Origin: Woeseiaceae bacterium
Lineage (GTDB): Bacteria > Pseudomonadota > Gammaproteobacteria > Steroidobacterales > Woeseiaceae
DNA: 14,223 bases
Direction: 5' to 3'
Assembly: GCA_022866645.1 (NCBI GenBank)
Contig: JALHUQ010000346.1
Coordinates: forward strand, 1 to 14,223
Position numbers and translations under genes: made by a program
In this document: positions 1 to 6,052 of the stretch, in pieces
Layout of the letters: every line of letters starts with the position of its first letter
How positions within the stretch are numbered: position 1 is the stretch's first letter
Notes under the pieces: generated by a model
Databases searched by the model: none
Told to the model about the DNA's origin: nothing
Seen by the model: only the letters and a program-made list of their open reading frames with translations

Positions 1-52
1 GGGCTGGAGCTGGCAATCGGCGTGGCTGTCGGCGGTCGATTCGCGCGGACGC

Positions 53-1384
53 CTACTTTGACGTCGGATCTGTCAAAGAGGCGTTCCTGGTCGTTAGTAC
101 GGGAGCAAATCCTCCGCCCGGCGTTCGAAAGTTTGTGGTTTGACCCTGATACATCCGCGCCGCATACAGCAGTACCTCGCCGCGATAGGCGTAGCAACGG
201 ATGTCGACCTTCAGCGGAGCGGAGCCTGACCCAGTGTGGCGTTCGCTTGGAGCCACAACGTCCTGGGCAACGTAGCTACCCTCGGCTATCTCATTCCAAA
301 CCCGACGAGTCAGCTTGTCACCTCGATAACTGGCCTTGCTGCCATAGCCCGCGGCAGGCTTGAAGAACAGGTGGCGACGCGCCGCCCACATTTCGTCGCG
401 ATTGTCGGTCGTGAGCAATCGAGTCACCGGAACAGCGGCGGTCAACGTATCAATGGATGCCAGGCTTACGCCTGAGGCCTGCAGGAAATCGCGATTGCCC
501 ATCAGGCTCAGATTGCGCTTGTCTGCGTACAAGGCGTGTGCCCGAGGATGCGGGCTCAAGGCGACCGCTCTGGCCAGATAGGCGGCCCTTAAAACCGAGT
601 GGGAAGTCTGCTGCAGCGCGAAGTCGGTCAATCGGTTGTAGACCAGATCGACCGGGTCTTCGCCCAGCCACAGTCGCCCTTGTCGCAATACCAGGTCCTC
701 CGGGCCGCAAATTTCGGCTTGATAACCATGCCGTCGAAACAACTCGCGGTACAGGATGAATTCCGGATAGAGGTATTGCTGGGTCGGTGACTCATCGACG
801 ATTGCCACATATTTGAGCTGATCGGGACCGCGTTGCAGGTGCCATTCCTCCAGCATCGCGTTCACGACCGCAGCGTTAATCTGAGTGGAGTCTGTCGGTG
901 GCACCATCAGTTCGGGCGTGCAAGCTTTTTGTGCGTGAACGAGCACGGCATTCAGCAGCGCGCCACCAGGGTTGGTGTTGATCTCGATGAGCCTCGGCCC
1001 CTCGCTCGAAAGATGAAAGTCCAACCCCAACAATCCTCCCGGTGATCCTGGATCGAACACGGCGATCTCTGGCGCCCATGCCATGACGGCCGATTGATAG
1101 GACGGCGACGACACCACTTCTTCGATTGCCGTCACCACGTTCGCGGTCTGTTCGATGTGGCGGTTCGACACATAGACCGGCAGCGCCGAGAACAGGTGCG
1201 GGTGCGATTCGGCCAGGTTTGGCGGCAACCCGTGAACCTCGAGAACTGTGTTGAGTTGCGAGCGGAGCAGTTCCTGGTCGACGCTCAGACAGAAGCAGTC
1301 GCGATTCAATGCCTCTGCCGACGCACTGGGCGTGCAGTTACTGGAGCACGGATCGGAGCCGGTGGACGACGGAGAGCCATTCAT
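53..1384 (-). CDS. Circularly permuted ATP-grasp-like protein
   Basis: 443 residues. It probably ligates a carboxylate to an amine or thiol with ATP, but the substrate is unknown. Motifs that normally end an ATP-grasp fold come early: GLDF (about 120-123) and LIEINTNPGG (132-141, with E134 and N136 in the position of Mg-binding residues). These are followed by DLVYNRLTDF (246-255), a Lys-Arg near 289-290 (YADKR), FKPAAGYGSKA (341-351, K342 like the ATP-binding lysine), YVAQD (371-375, hinge-like), then VDIRCYAYRGEV (393-404) and TTNFRTPGGGF (416-426). That order is a circular permutation of the usual one. The ATG start gives the full frame, but the ribosome site is weak and the Ser-rich first 30 residues look unconserved, so a later start is possible. 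There is no attC beside it, so it may belong to the chromosome left of the array. I see the motifs; the fold and activity are inferred. Confidence 0.72.
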   Translation of the reverse strand: MNGSPSSTGSDPCSSNCTPSASAEALNRDCFCLSVDQELLRSQLNTVLEVHGLPPNLAESHPHLFSALPVYVSNRHIEQTANVVTAIEEVVSSPSYQSAVMAWAPEIAVFDPGSPGGLLGLDFHLSSEGPRLIEINTNPGGALLNAVLVHAQKACTPELMVPPTDSTQINAAVVNAMLEEWHLQRGPDQLKYVAIVDESPTQQYLYPEFILYRELFRRHGYQAEICGPEDLVLRQGRLWLGEDPVDLVYNRLTDFALQQTSHSVLRAAYLARAVALSPHPRAHALYADKRNLSLMGNRDFLQASGVSLASIDTLTAAVPVTRLLTTDNRDEMWAARRHLFFKPAAGYGSKASYRGDKLTRRVWNEIAEGSYVAQDVVAPSERHTGSGSAPLKVDIRCYAYRGEVLLYAARMYQGQTTNFRTPGGGFAPVLTTRNASLTDPTSK

Positions 1385-1731
1385 GTGGTGGTGAGACGCC
1401 TGTAGCGGAAGGACACTCTAACAGGACGCGCCGCGATGAAGGCGCACTGGCCCGCATGGCTGCCGACACGGCGCCGCGTGGCGAGTCGAGGCGCCGGCCC
1501 GGGCCCGCGGGGAACAGATCGATCGCGCTCTGGCTGCCCGGAACATCCCGGTCGTCGAAATTCGCCACAGGATCAAACATCCAGCGGGGATCGTGAGTCG
1601 CAGTCAGTGAATGGAGTTCGCTGAAGGTTTCACCGCGCACTGAGTGTCGCGACAATCCTTCATGTACTGAGGAGACTTGAAGGGCGCGCTGTCAGAGCGG
1701 CGAATGGAAACCGTGGTAATGCCCGTATGCT
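1385..1731. other. Stretch without a supported gene
   Basis: An open frame runs on the minus strand through about 1655-1338 and overlaps the start of the ATP-grasp-like gene. Its conceptual product includes DPRWMFDPVANFDDRDVPG, which looks more protein-like than a typical shadow frame. It has only a TTG start, no clear ribosome site and no family I recognise. It could be the end of a lost gene. No RNA gene or clear terminator is visible here. Confidence 0.35.
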
Positions 1732-1910
1732 CACAAGCGCCAGTGCGCAGTGCCACGTGCGATACGTTTGATTCACTGACTTCGACTCATTAACGTCAGG
1801 GACATTCCTCCGGTCCGCACACTGGCGCTTGCGACGCCCAGGTCCGCACCTCCTGCCCCCGCTCCCCGAAAGCCGCCCTTCAAGGGTGAAAAACGACCCG
1901 AAGCGGTCAT
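1732..1910 (-). repeat. Composite repeat, copy A (partial)
   Basis: Bases 1807-1903 match 2947-3043 almost base for base (one visible difference, CAAGGG against CAACGG) and match most of 6500-6590. On the minus strand the copy starts with GACCGCTTCGGGTCG and contains a 17-bp element (GCACACTGGCGCTTGCG at 1816-1832) that recurs inverted at 1732-1748, so the segment can fold back on itself. This copy lacks the far end (GGCCAGAAGCGGTC) seen in copy C. It lies immediately beyond the attC at 1932-2009. Confidence 0.75.
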
Positions 1911-1931
1911 CGGCCGCGTCGAAAAGCGGAA

Positions 1932-2009
1932 TCTCAACGTTTGAACTCACCCACTGGCGTAGGCTGGCAAAGGCAGCCGGAGACAGTCGGCTGGAGCGAA
2001 GGGTTAGGC
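1932..2009 (-). other. attC-like recombination site of the SnoaL cassette
   Basis: On the minus strand it runs from R'' GCCTAAC (2009-2003) through an L''-like box CCTTCGCTCCAGCCGAC to GAGTTCAAAC and R' GTTGAGA (1938-1932). R'' follows the SnoaL stop by 28 bases. The same GTTGAGA heptamer lies just before the SnoaL ribosome site (2489-2483), so the segment between the two G/TT points, about 550 bp, has the boundaries of an integron cassette. The last base of R' departs from the GTTRRRY consensus. Confidence 0.7.
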
Positions 2010-2037
2010 GTCGCCACGGTGGGGCCGCCCAGGGGCG

Positions 2038-2475
2038 TCATGCACCGTCGCTGAGCAGGTAGCCTCTTTGCGCGTACGGGAACGCGGCCAGCTCGGCGTC
2101 GGCGGCTGAATCCGCGATGAAGTACGCCCGGACTTCTGCGATCCGGCCGTCTCGCATGACGTACCACTCGGTGCCTCGCGCCATAAGCCGCAGCTTGCTT
2201 CCCGGAGGGGTCCACAGGCAACTCCATTCGTTGACGACTTCGTCGCCGCTGGCAATGATCCGATCGATCGACCAGAGCGGGTCCAGCGCATGTTTGTACT
2301 TTCGCCAATATCGGGCGAGGTGCTCCGCGCCGGTGATCGGTGGAAACGATGGCGGCAAGAAGTAGTGACAAACGTCTGGCGCGAGCGTGCTCAGCAGATC
2401 CTCGAGATTACCGGTGTTGCAACCGTCAAAGTACTTGCGGACGACCGCGATGTTTGTGGCTTCGATGTCTTTCAT
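2038..2475 (-). CDS. SnoaL/NTF2-like protein
   Basis: 145 residues with the layout of a SnoaL-type NTF2-like domain: an N-terminal helix (NIAVVRKYFDGCNTGNLEDL, 8-27), the LLSTLAPDVCHYFLPP strand region, a helix around AEHLARYWRKYKHAL, then a curved sheet (DEVVNEWSCLWTPP, RGTEWYVMRDGRIAEVRAYF). Members act as small isomerases, cyclases or hydrolases, or only bind ligands, and the substrate cannot be told here. It starts at ATG behind GAGAGGTAGAG. It is the only gene in its cassette and is followed by the attC at 1932-2009. Such proteins are frequent in cassette arrays. There is no signal peptide, so it is probably cytoplasmic. Confidence is high for the family and low for any function. Confidence 0.85.
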   Translation of the reverse strand: MKDIEATNIAVVRKYFDGCNTGNLEDLLSTLAPDVCHYFLPPSFPPITGAEHLARYWRKYKHALDPLWSIDRIIASGDEVVNEWSCLWTPPGSKLRLMARGTEWYVMRDGRIAEVRAYFIADSAADAELAAFPYAQRGYLLSDGA

Positions 2476-2518
2476 CTCTACCTCTCAACGTACGGAACGC
2501 GACTGTGACGCCTGATTT

Positions 2519-3048
2519 TGAATTGAACGACATGCATGTTGGTTCAGATACCCGATGTCGGTATGAAACCTGCCCGTGTCCATCAAATTTCCGCCGATGT
2601 CCGTGCAATTCTTTATCTGGAGATGCTCGCGTAGTCTGCGCTACTGCACAAGCGGTGGCGCAGGACGCGAAACTTGGCACCGGTGCCGAAGGTCGGTTCC
2701 TGGCCGGTTTTCCCCGTCCGCGACTGTCCGCTTTTCCTCGTTGACGCGCAACGACCCCGAACCCAGTGTATCGACCCTGTCGCGCCTTTGACCGCGCACT
2801 TGCGCTCAGTAACCCGACTCTGCCGCACTTAACCCAGCCGACTGAGTAAGTGAGTCAACTCCGCCGAAGGTAATACCGCCGACTGAGTAAATCGACTCTG
2901 TCGCACATGCTACCGCCGACTGCGGCTCATGGTCTTCGTGGCAATGCCTCCGGTCCGCACACTGGCGCTTGCGACGCCCAGGTCCGCACCTCCTGCCCCC
3001 GCTCCCCGAAAGCCGCCCTTCAACGGTGAAAAACGACCCGAAGCGGAC
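2519..3048 (-). repeat. Composite repeat, copy B
   Basis: This fills most of the gene-free stretch between the SnoaL cassette and the lipoprotein gene. Its left part (2519-2575) contains a palindrome around ACATGCATGT flanked by TTGAAC/GGTTCA, also found at 6053-6082. Bases 2703-2828 match 6191-6319 closely, and 2929-3043 contain the core shared with copies A and C. Short subrepeats such as CCGACTGAGTAA occur several times inside. The left inner boundary reads GGTCGGTTCCTGGCC where copy C has GGACCGCTTCTGGCC, so one inverted end has decayed. I see no coding frame supported across it. Confidence 0.78.
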
Positions 3049-3062
3049 GTCATCGGATTGTG

Positions 3063-3093
3063 AAAAAACGAAGCCCGGCAAACTGGCTGGGCT
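3063..3093 (-). terminator. Probable intrinsic terminator on the minus strand
   Basis: On the minus strand AGCCCAGC, a short CAGTTT loop and GCCGGGCT form a hairpin with one mismatch, followed by TCG and six T's (complement of 3063-3068). It lies just before copy B of the composite repeat. It could end transcripts coming leftward from the array or limit antisense transcription of the lipoprotein gene at 3307-3813. Confidence 0.5.
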
Positions 3094-3306
3094 CCCAGTC
3101 GTTTGTGGGAGCAGCGGATGCTCAGTCAGGAGACATCGTTGCTGCAGGTTCCGGAAGCCAAGGCTCCCCGCAGATAGAAAGCCACGGCGTGGCGAACCTA
3201 CGTGGAATTCCGCATCGACGGTATTCGAGTGGAGGCGAACCCTAGAGGAAATATTTGGGACATCATCCGCGGGCGCCCTTCAAATATGTTGGTACTGGAG
3301 AACGCG

Positions 3307-3813
3307 ATGTCGGCCGCGAGCCACCCACTGCGCAAGCACTCAGCATTACTGGTTGTGCTAGCCCTCACTGGATGCATTGGCAACACTGTGCCTTTCGGCT
3401 ATGAAAGGATCCAACAGTCAACGCAGTTTGTGCAAGAAGAGCTTCTCAAAAGAATGGTGCATGACCACTGGACCCGCGATGCCATCGTTGCAGCGCTAGG
3501 CAAGCCCGATGCCGAAAATGAGACAACAAGGGTATTAGGTTACGAACGCTGCGTCGTCTCCGATGCCAAGGAAGGCTTCCTACTGATTCTGCCGCTTCCG
3601 ATTTGGGGTTCAGCCGGAGATATCACCCATTGTCAGTTAGTTAAGCTCTGGCTCGACGACAACAACCAGCTCGTGAGGTGGTCGGATCGTATAGGCGTAA
3701 AGGAGATACCTGCTGAAGGCCTTCAGTCGTACAACCTTGAGTGTGACCTCGATGGATGGCTCGCGGGAGAGTCCTGCCCGGACGGCCGGCGATGGAACGT
3801 CGAAGACTGGTAG
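3307..3813 (+). CDS. BamE/SmpA-like lipoprotein
   Basis: 168 residues. The signal peptide MSAASHPLRKHSALLVVLAL ends in a lipobox LTGC with C23, so the mature protein should be lipid-anchored in the envelope. The region HDHWTRDAIVAALGKPDAEN (about 55-74) resembles the BamE/SmpA motif in which a helix precedes LGxP, followed by strands ending in LVKLWLDDNNQLVRWSD. The start at 3307 is chosen because GGAG lies 7 bases upstream and the signal peptide begins there; the frame stays open upstream to 3202. It is the only plus-strand gene in the array, faces against all the attC sites, and has no attC of its own that I can find. It may have been a separate insertion, or an inverted cassette whose site has decayed. 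Its function is unknown. Confidence 0.78.
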   Translation: MSAASHPLRKHSALLVVLALTGCIGNTVPFGYERIQQSTQFVQEELLKRMVHDHWTRDAIVAALGKPDAENETTRVLGYERCVVSDAKEGFLLILPLPIWGSAGDITHCQLVKLWLDDNNQLVRWSDRIGVKEIPAEGLQSYNLECDLDGWLAGESCPDGRRWNVEDW

Positions 3814-3870
3814 ACGCAGCTTAGGTGCCTTTTCGTTAGCGATGTGCGGATTGTCAGCTTCGGATGAGAG

Positions 3871-4013
3871 GTCCGCTTCTGGCCGAACTCGGCAATTCCC
3901 GGGCGGCCGCTTTACTCGGCGCCAGGAGACGGCCAAACAATCCGTGCCCGAAAGTGGACCTTGTAGGCGAAAGAACGACCCGGAGCAGAAGTCGGCCCAG
4001 CTACAAAGCGGAC
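3871..4013 (-). repeat. 143-bp inverted-ended element, copy 1
   Basis: It begins GTCCGCTTCTGGCC and ends CTACAAAGCGGAC on the plus strand, so the ends are inverted copies of GTCCGCTT. It contains GGCAATTCCCGGG and a GTGCCCGAA to GAACGACCC block shared with copy 2 at 5297-5439. Its right end touches the R' heptamer of the attC at 4014-4070 with no base between. It has no coding capacity and looks like a miniature non-autonomous element. Confidence 0.78.
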
Positions 4014-4070
4014 GCTCAACGACCCGGTTCAGCGGCGGCGCGCAGCGCCGTCCGCTGCAACCGGTTGTCA
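4014..4070 (-). other. attC-like site of the isochorismatase cassette
   Basis: On the minus strand, TGACAAC (4070-4064, a degenerate R'' that contains the gene's TGA stop) is followed by CGGTTGCAGCGGACGGCGC, a TGCG loop, GCGCCGCCGCTGAACCG and R' GTTGAGC (4020-4014), which fits GTTRRRY. The arms pair almost perfectly apart from one unpaired G and one A/C position. Unpaired extrahelical bases are a hallmark of attC hairpins. Confidence 0.72.
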
Positions 4071-4640
4071 GGTGGTGAGCAGCGGGAAAGCGACCGCGCC
4101 AGCAGGCAACGCCCAGTTCTTGACCAGCTCGGCCACGATCGCGTTGGTGCTCGTCAGGTGGACGCCTGCGGCTTCCATCCGACGCCAAGACATCTCTTCC
4201 GCGATCTGGTTCGATGACCCGCAAGCGTCGCATACCACCTTGACGCTGAAACCCTCCTCGACTGCGCTGATCGCCGGCGACACCATGCAGACATCCGTCG
4301 TCACGCCGGCCATCACGAAGTTCTCTCTTCCGGTGTTCCGGCACGCCGCGGCGAAAGCCGGGTCGTCCCAGGCGTTCACTACCCCCTGCCGCTTGATGCG
4401 AGCCGCGAACGCCTCTGGAAGGGACTCTTGCAGCTCCGGCATGAGAGGGCCTTGGACGTTCACGTTCGTTTCTTGGCTGGATGTCAGGACCACCGGCATG
4501 CCGGTGCCCTTGGCGAACTTGGCCAGAATGATGACGTTCCGCTGAAGCAGTGCCAGCGGAGTAGTGCTCGCCCATGTGTTTGTGCCCACTTGGTGGTCAA
4601 TCAGTATCACCGCCGTGTCGTTGATGTTGAACGTCTTCAT
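4068..4640 (-). CDS. Isochorismatase-family cysteine hydrolase (YcaC-like)
   Basis: 190 residues. The fold is that of isochorismatase/nicotinamidase-like hydrolases. The expected catalytic triad is visible as D15 (ILIDHQ), K83 (ARIKRQG) and C118 (GVTTDVC). The cis-peptide motif GVTTDVC and the ending around SWRRMEAAGVHLTSTNAIVAELV resemble YcaC-type proteins more than true isochorismatases. The family cleaves amides or vinyl ethers; the actual substrate is unknown. It starts at ATG 4640 behind AAGGAGA rather than at the longer open start upstream. It is a single-gene cassette between the attC sites at 4705-4797 and 4014-4070, and its stop codon lies inside the R'' of its own attC. No signal peptide is visible, so it is probably cytoplasmic. 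Confidence 0.9.
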   Translation of the reverse strand: MKTFNINDTAVILIDHQVGTNTWASTTPLALLQRNVIILAKFAKGTGMPVVLTSSQETNVNVQGPLMPELQESLPEAFAARIKRQGVVNAWDDPAFAAACRNTGRENFVMAGVTTDVCMVSPAISAVEEGFSVKVVCDACGSSNQIAEEMSWRRMEAAGVHLTSTNAIVAELVKNWALPAGAVAFPLLTT

Positions 4641-4704
4641 GCTTCGTCTCCTTTGACCAGAGTGTGGATTCTTCTCATCGGCAACGACTTGGACGGTCGA
4701 AGCC

Positions 4705-4797
4705 ACCTAGCGTCAAAAGCTAAGCGACGGCGGCTACGAGGCGCGCCGATTGCAACCGCGACGGCCCGCCGCCGTACACTGCAGCGCATGGTTAGGC
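4705..4797 (-). other. attC-like site of the small membrane-protein cassette
   Basis: On the minus strand it starts at R'' GCCTAAC (4797-4791), followed by CATGCGCTGCAGTGTACGGC. It ends with GCCGTCGCTTAGCTTTTGACG and an R'-like GCTAGGT (4711-4705) that differs from GTTRRRY at one base. GACGGCGGC and GCCGCCG segments can pair to form the stem. The ends of the cassette for the gene at 4814-5065 are GTTAGGC at 5085-5079 and this site. Confidence 0.62.
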
Positions 4798-4813
4798 GGC
4801 ATCGTGAGCATAG

Positions 4814-5065
4814 TCAGGATACAACTGCTGAGCGAAACCGTCGGACAACGCAGCGGCCGACACCGGCCAACGCACCGAAAAGAACCCCCCCTAGACCGTA
4901 CCAACGGATCGTGGAGGCGATGTGTGCGTGACGACTGTAACGCGTCGACATCTCTGGCGTGGGGTCTTGGTAAGGGATGCCTGCAAAGATCACGTCGTAA
5001 ATAAAACCGCCGAGAATCACGAACAAACCCGTGGCGATGAGGATGTGTGGCCAGAATTGTTTCAT
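4814..5065 (-). CDS. Small two-helix membrane protein
   Basis: 83 residues. Two hydrophobic segments (WPHILIATGLFVILGGFIY, 5-23, and IRWYGLGGVLFGALAGVG, about 53-70) flank a polar region, FAGIPYQDPTPEMSTRYSRH. The IPYQDPTPEM stretch reads like a conserved motif of small hypothetical membrane proteins, but I cannot name the family. It ends in a basic tail. It starts at ATG 5065, about 14 bases after the cassette end GTTAGGC. The cassette is about 0.3 kb and ends at the attC-like site 4705-4797. The function is unknown, and toxin, anchor or stress roles are equally open. Confidence 0.75.
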   Translation of the reverse strand: MKQFWPHILIATGLFVILGGFIYDVIFAGIPYQDPTPEMSTRYSRHAHIASTIRWYGLGGVLFGALAGVGRCVVRRFRSAVVS

Positions 5066-5078
5066 GGTGTGTGCAGCC

Positions 5079-5099
5079 GCCTAACTTCAATTAGGCCGC
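5079..5099 (-). other. attC half site (R' side)
   Basis: On the minus strand GCGGCCTAATTGAA leads into GTTAGGC (5085-5079), which matches the last part of a standard attC, just upstream of the gene at 4814-5065. I find no partner R'' in the 200 bases beyond it, so the previous cassette's attC is probably truncated. GCCTAA and TTAGGC can also form a tiny hairpin with a six-base loop. Bases 5100-5296 hold nothing else I recognise. Confidence 0.55.
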
Positions 5100-5296
5100 A
5101 CGAACGCGGCAATCGATCCGGGAATCTGGGCACATCGCTGTCGCATAACAGGGCCGTCTCCGTGGCAAGCCATTGATCGGACTAAATCACCGTTCGTTTA
5201 CGCCGGCGATTATGGGTCAGCGCAAGAGCCCTGGCCGCATGACGCGGTGGGCCGTCAGAACTCTCGTACGTCCGCTATCAGGTTGCTGTCGGATCC

Positions 5297-5439
5297 GTCT
5301 GCTTCTGGCCGAACCCGGCAATTCCCGGGTGTCCGCTTTCCCTGGCTAACTCTGGGCCAACCGGCATCTGTGCCCCGAAGCGGACACTGTAGGACCGAGA
5401 ACGACCCACAGCAGAAGTTCGCCGCGCTACAAAGCGGAC
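5297..5439 (-). repeat. 143-bp inverted-ended element, copy 2
   Basis: It has the same length as copy 1 (3871-4013), with left end GTCTGCTTCTGGCC and right end CTACAAAGCGGAC. It shares the GGCAATTCCCGGG block and the GAACGACCC/AGCAGAAG blocks with copy 1, with moderate divergence elsewhere. Its right end directly touches R' of the attC at 5440-5499. It is non-coding. Confidence 0.78.
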
Positions 5440-5499
5440 GTTTAACGTCTGAATTAACCCGCGCCGCGAGGCGGCGTCGGCTTGAATGAAATGTTATGC
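5440..5499 (-). other. attC site of the four-helix membrane-protein cassette
   Basis: This is the most regular site in the array. On the minus strand, R'' GCATAAC (5499-5493, containing the gene's TAA stop) is followed by ATTTCATTCAAGCCGACGCC, a short CTCGC loop region, GGCGCGGGTTAATTCAGAC and R' GTTAAAC (5446-5440), which fits GTTRRRY. CGACGCCGC and GCGGCGCGG-type segments form the stem. It is 60 bp long, typical for attC. Confidence 0.8.
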
Positions 5500-5910
5500 G
5501 TCTTCAATTGATTCGCCGTTCCGGCTTGAAGAGTGGAACGCCAAGGTAATGATTGTCGGAAAAATGAATCCCTTGAGGTAGGAGAGCGGGTGCCTACCTT
5601 CGGTAAAATCGACGGGCAAATGCCCGAAATGCGCCCAATAATGCGTTGCCACAAGCCCGCTGATACTGAACCACATGCCCCACAATGCCCAGCGCACGCC
5701 AAAGACAACGAGCAGTAGACTCATGCTGATAAGCACACGAAAGACCGACTGCACATTATCGAAGAGCGTATGCGCAGTGTTGCTGGTGCCTACATACATT
5801 TCGTAAAGCGTGAGGCTGTGGTAGAAGATCAGCAGTCCGGAGAGAGCAAAGATGATCAAACGCCGGACTAATAAAAGGCTGCTCGTCTGCATTACAGGTC
5901 GTGTGGTCAT
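5494..5910 (-). CDS. Membrane protein with about four helices
   Basis: 138 residues. Hydrophobic segments lie at about 12-30 (LLLVRRLIIFALSGLLIFY), 58-76 (FRVLISMSLLLVVFGVRWAL), 77-95 (WGMWFSISGLVATHYWAHF) and 113-128 (LKGFIFPTIITLAF). I do not recognise a family. The start at ATG 5910 is supported by GGAGAG about 6 bases upstream; the longer open frame upstream runs into the composite repeat and is not credible. The TAA stop lies inside the R'' of its attC, a compact arrangement typical of cassettes. The 5' cassette boundary is not clear, as only ATTAAAT near 5930 resembles a core site. Probably an inner-membrane protein of unknown function. Confidence 0.78.
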   Translation of the reverse strand: MTTRPVMQTSSLLLVRRLIIFALSGLLIFYHSLTLYEMYVGTSNTAHTLFDNVQSVFRVLISMSLLLVVFGVRWALWGMWFSISGLVATHYWAHFGHLPVDFTEGRHPLSYLKGFIFPTIITLAFHSSSRNGESIEDA

Positions 5911-6052
5911 CTCGGCTCTCCATTTAATAGCGTTTATTAAACAGGAGGCCACCATGACTACTCTATTCCCTTCGGTCGATTTCCTACCTCCTCGATGATC
6001 AAGGCTGATTCGAGATCTAGGCGCGTCTCCAGTTTTTGTCGCGTGACCATGA
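5911..6052. other. Upstream region of the membrane-protein cassette
   Basis: This short region lies between the gene start and composite repeat C. On the minus strand it contains AGGAGGT at about 5991-5985 with an ATG at 5956-5954 followed by GTGGCC, but no lasting reading frame beyond the membrane-protein frame. Nothing else is recognisable. Confidence 0.3.

Noticed and set aside
1934..2371. Alternative minus-strand frame ending in NPSLQPTVSG
   Set aside because: Its tail is translated attC sequence and the rest overlaps the SnoaL gene in another frame.
4734..5090. Alternative minus-strand frame ending in NHALQCTAAGRR
   Set aside because: The ending is the translated attC. The real gene (4814-5065) is in another frame with a clear membrane pattern.
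5141..5160. GCATAACAGGGCC as an R'' on the plus strand
   Set aside because: No matching GTTRRRY or stem partner lies within attC distance in that orientation.
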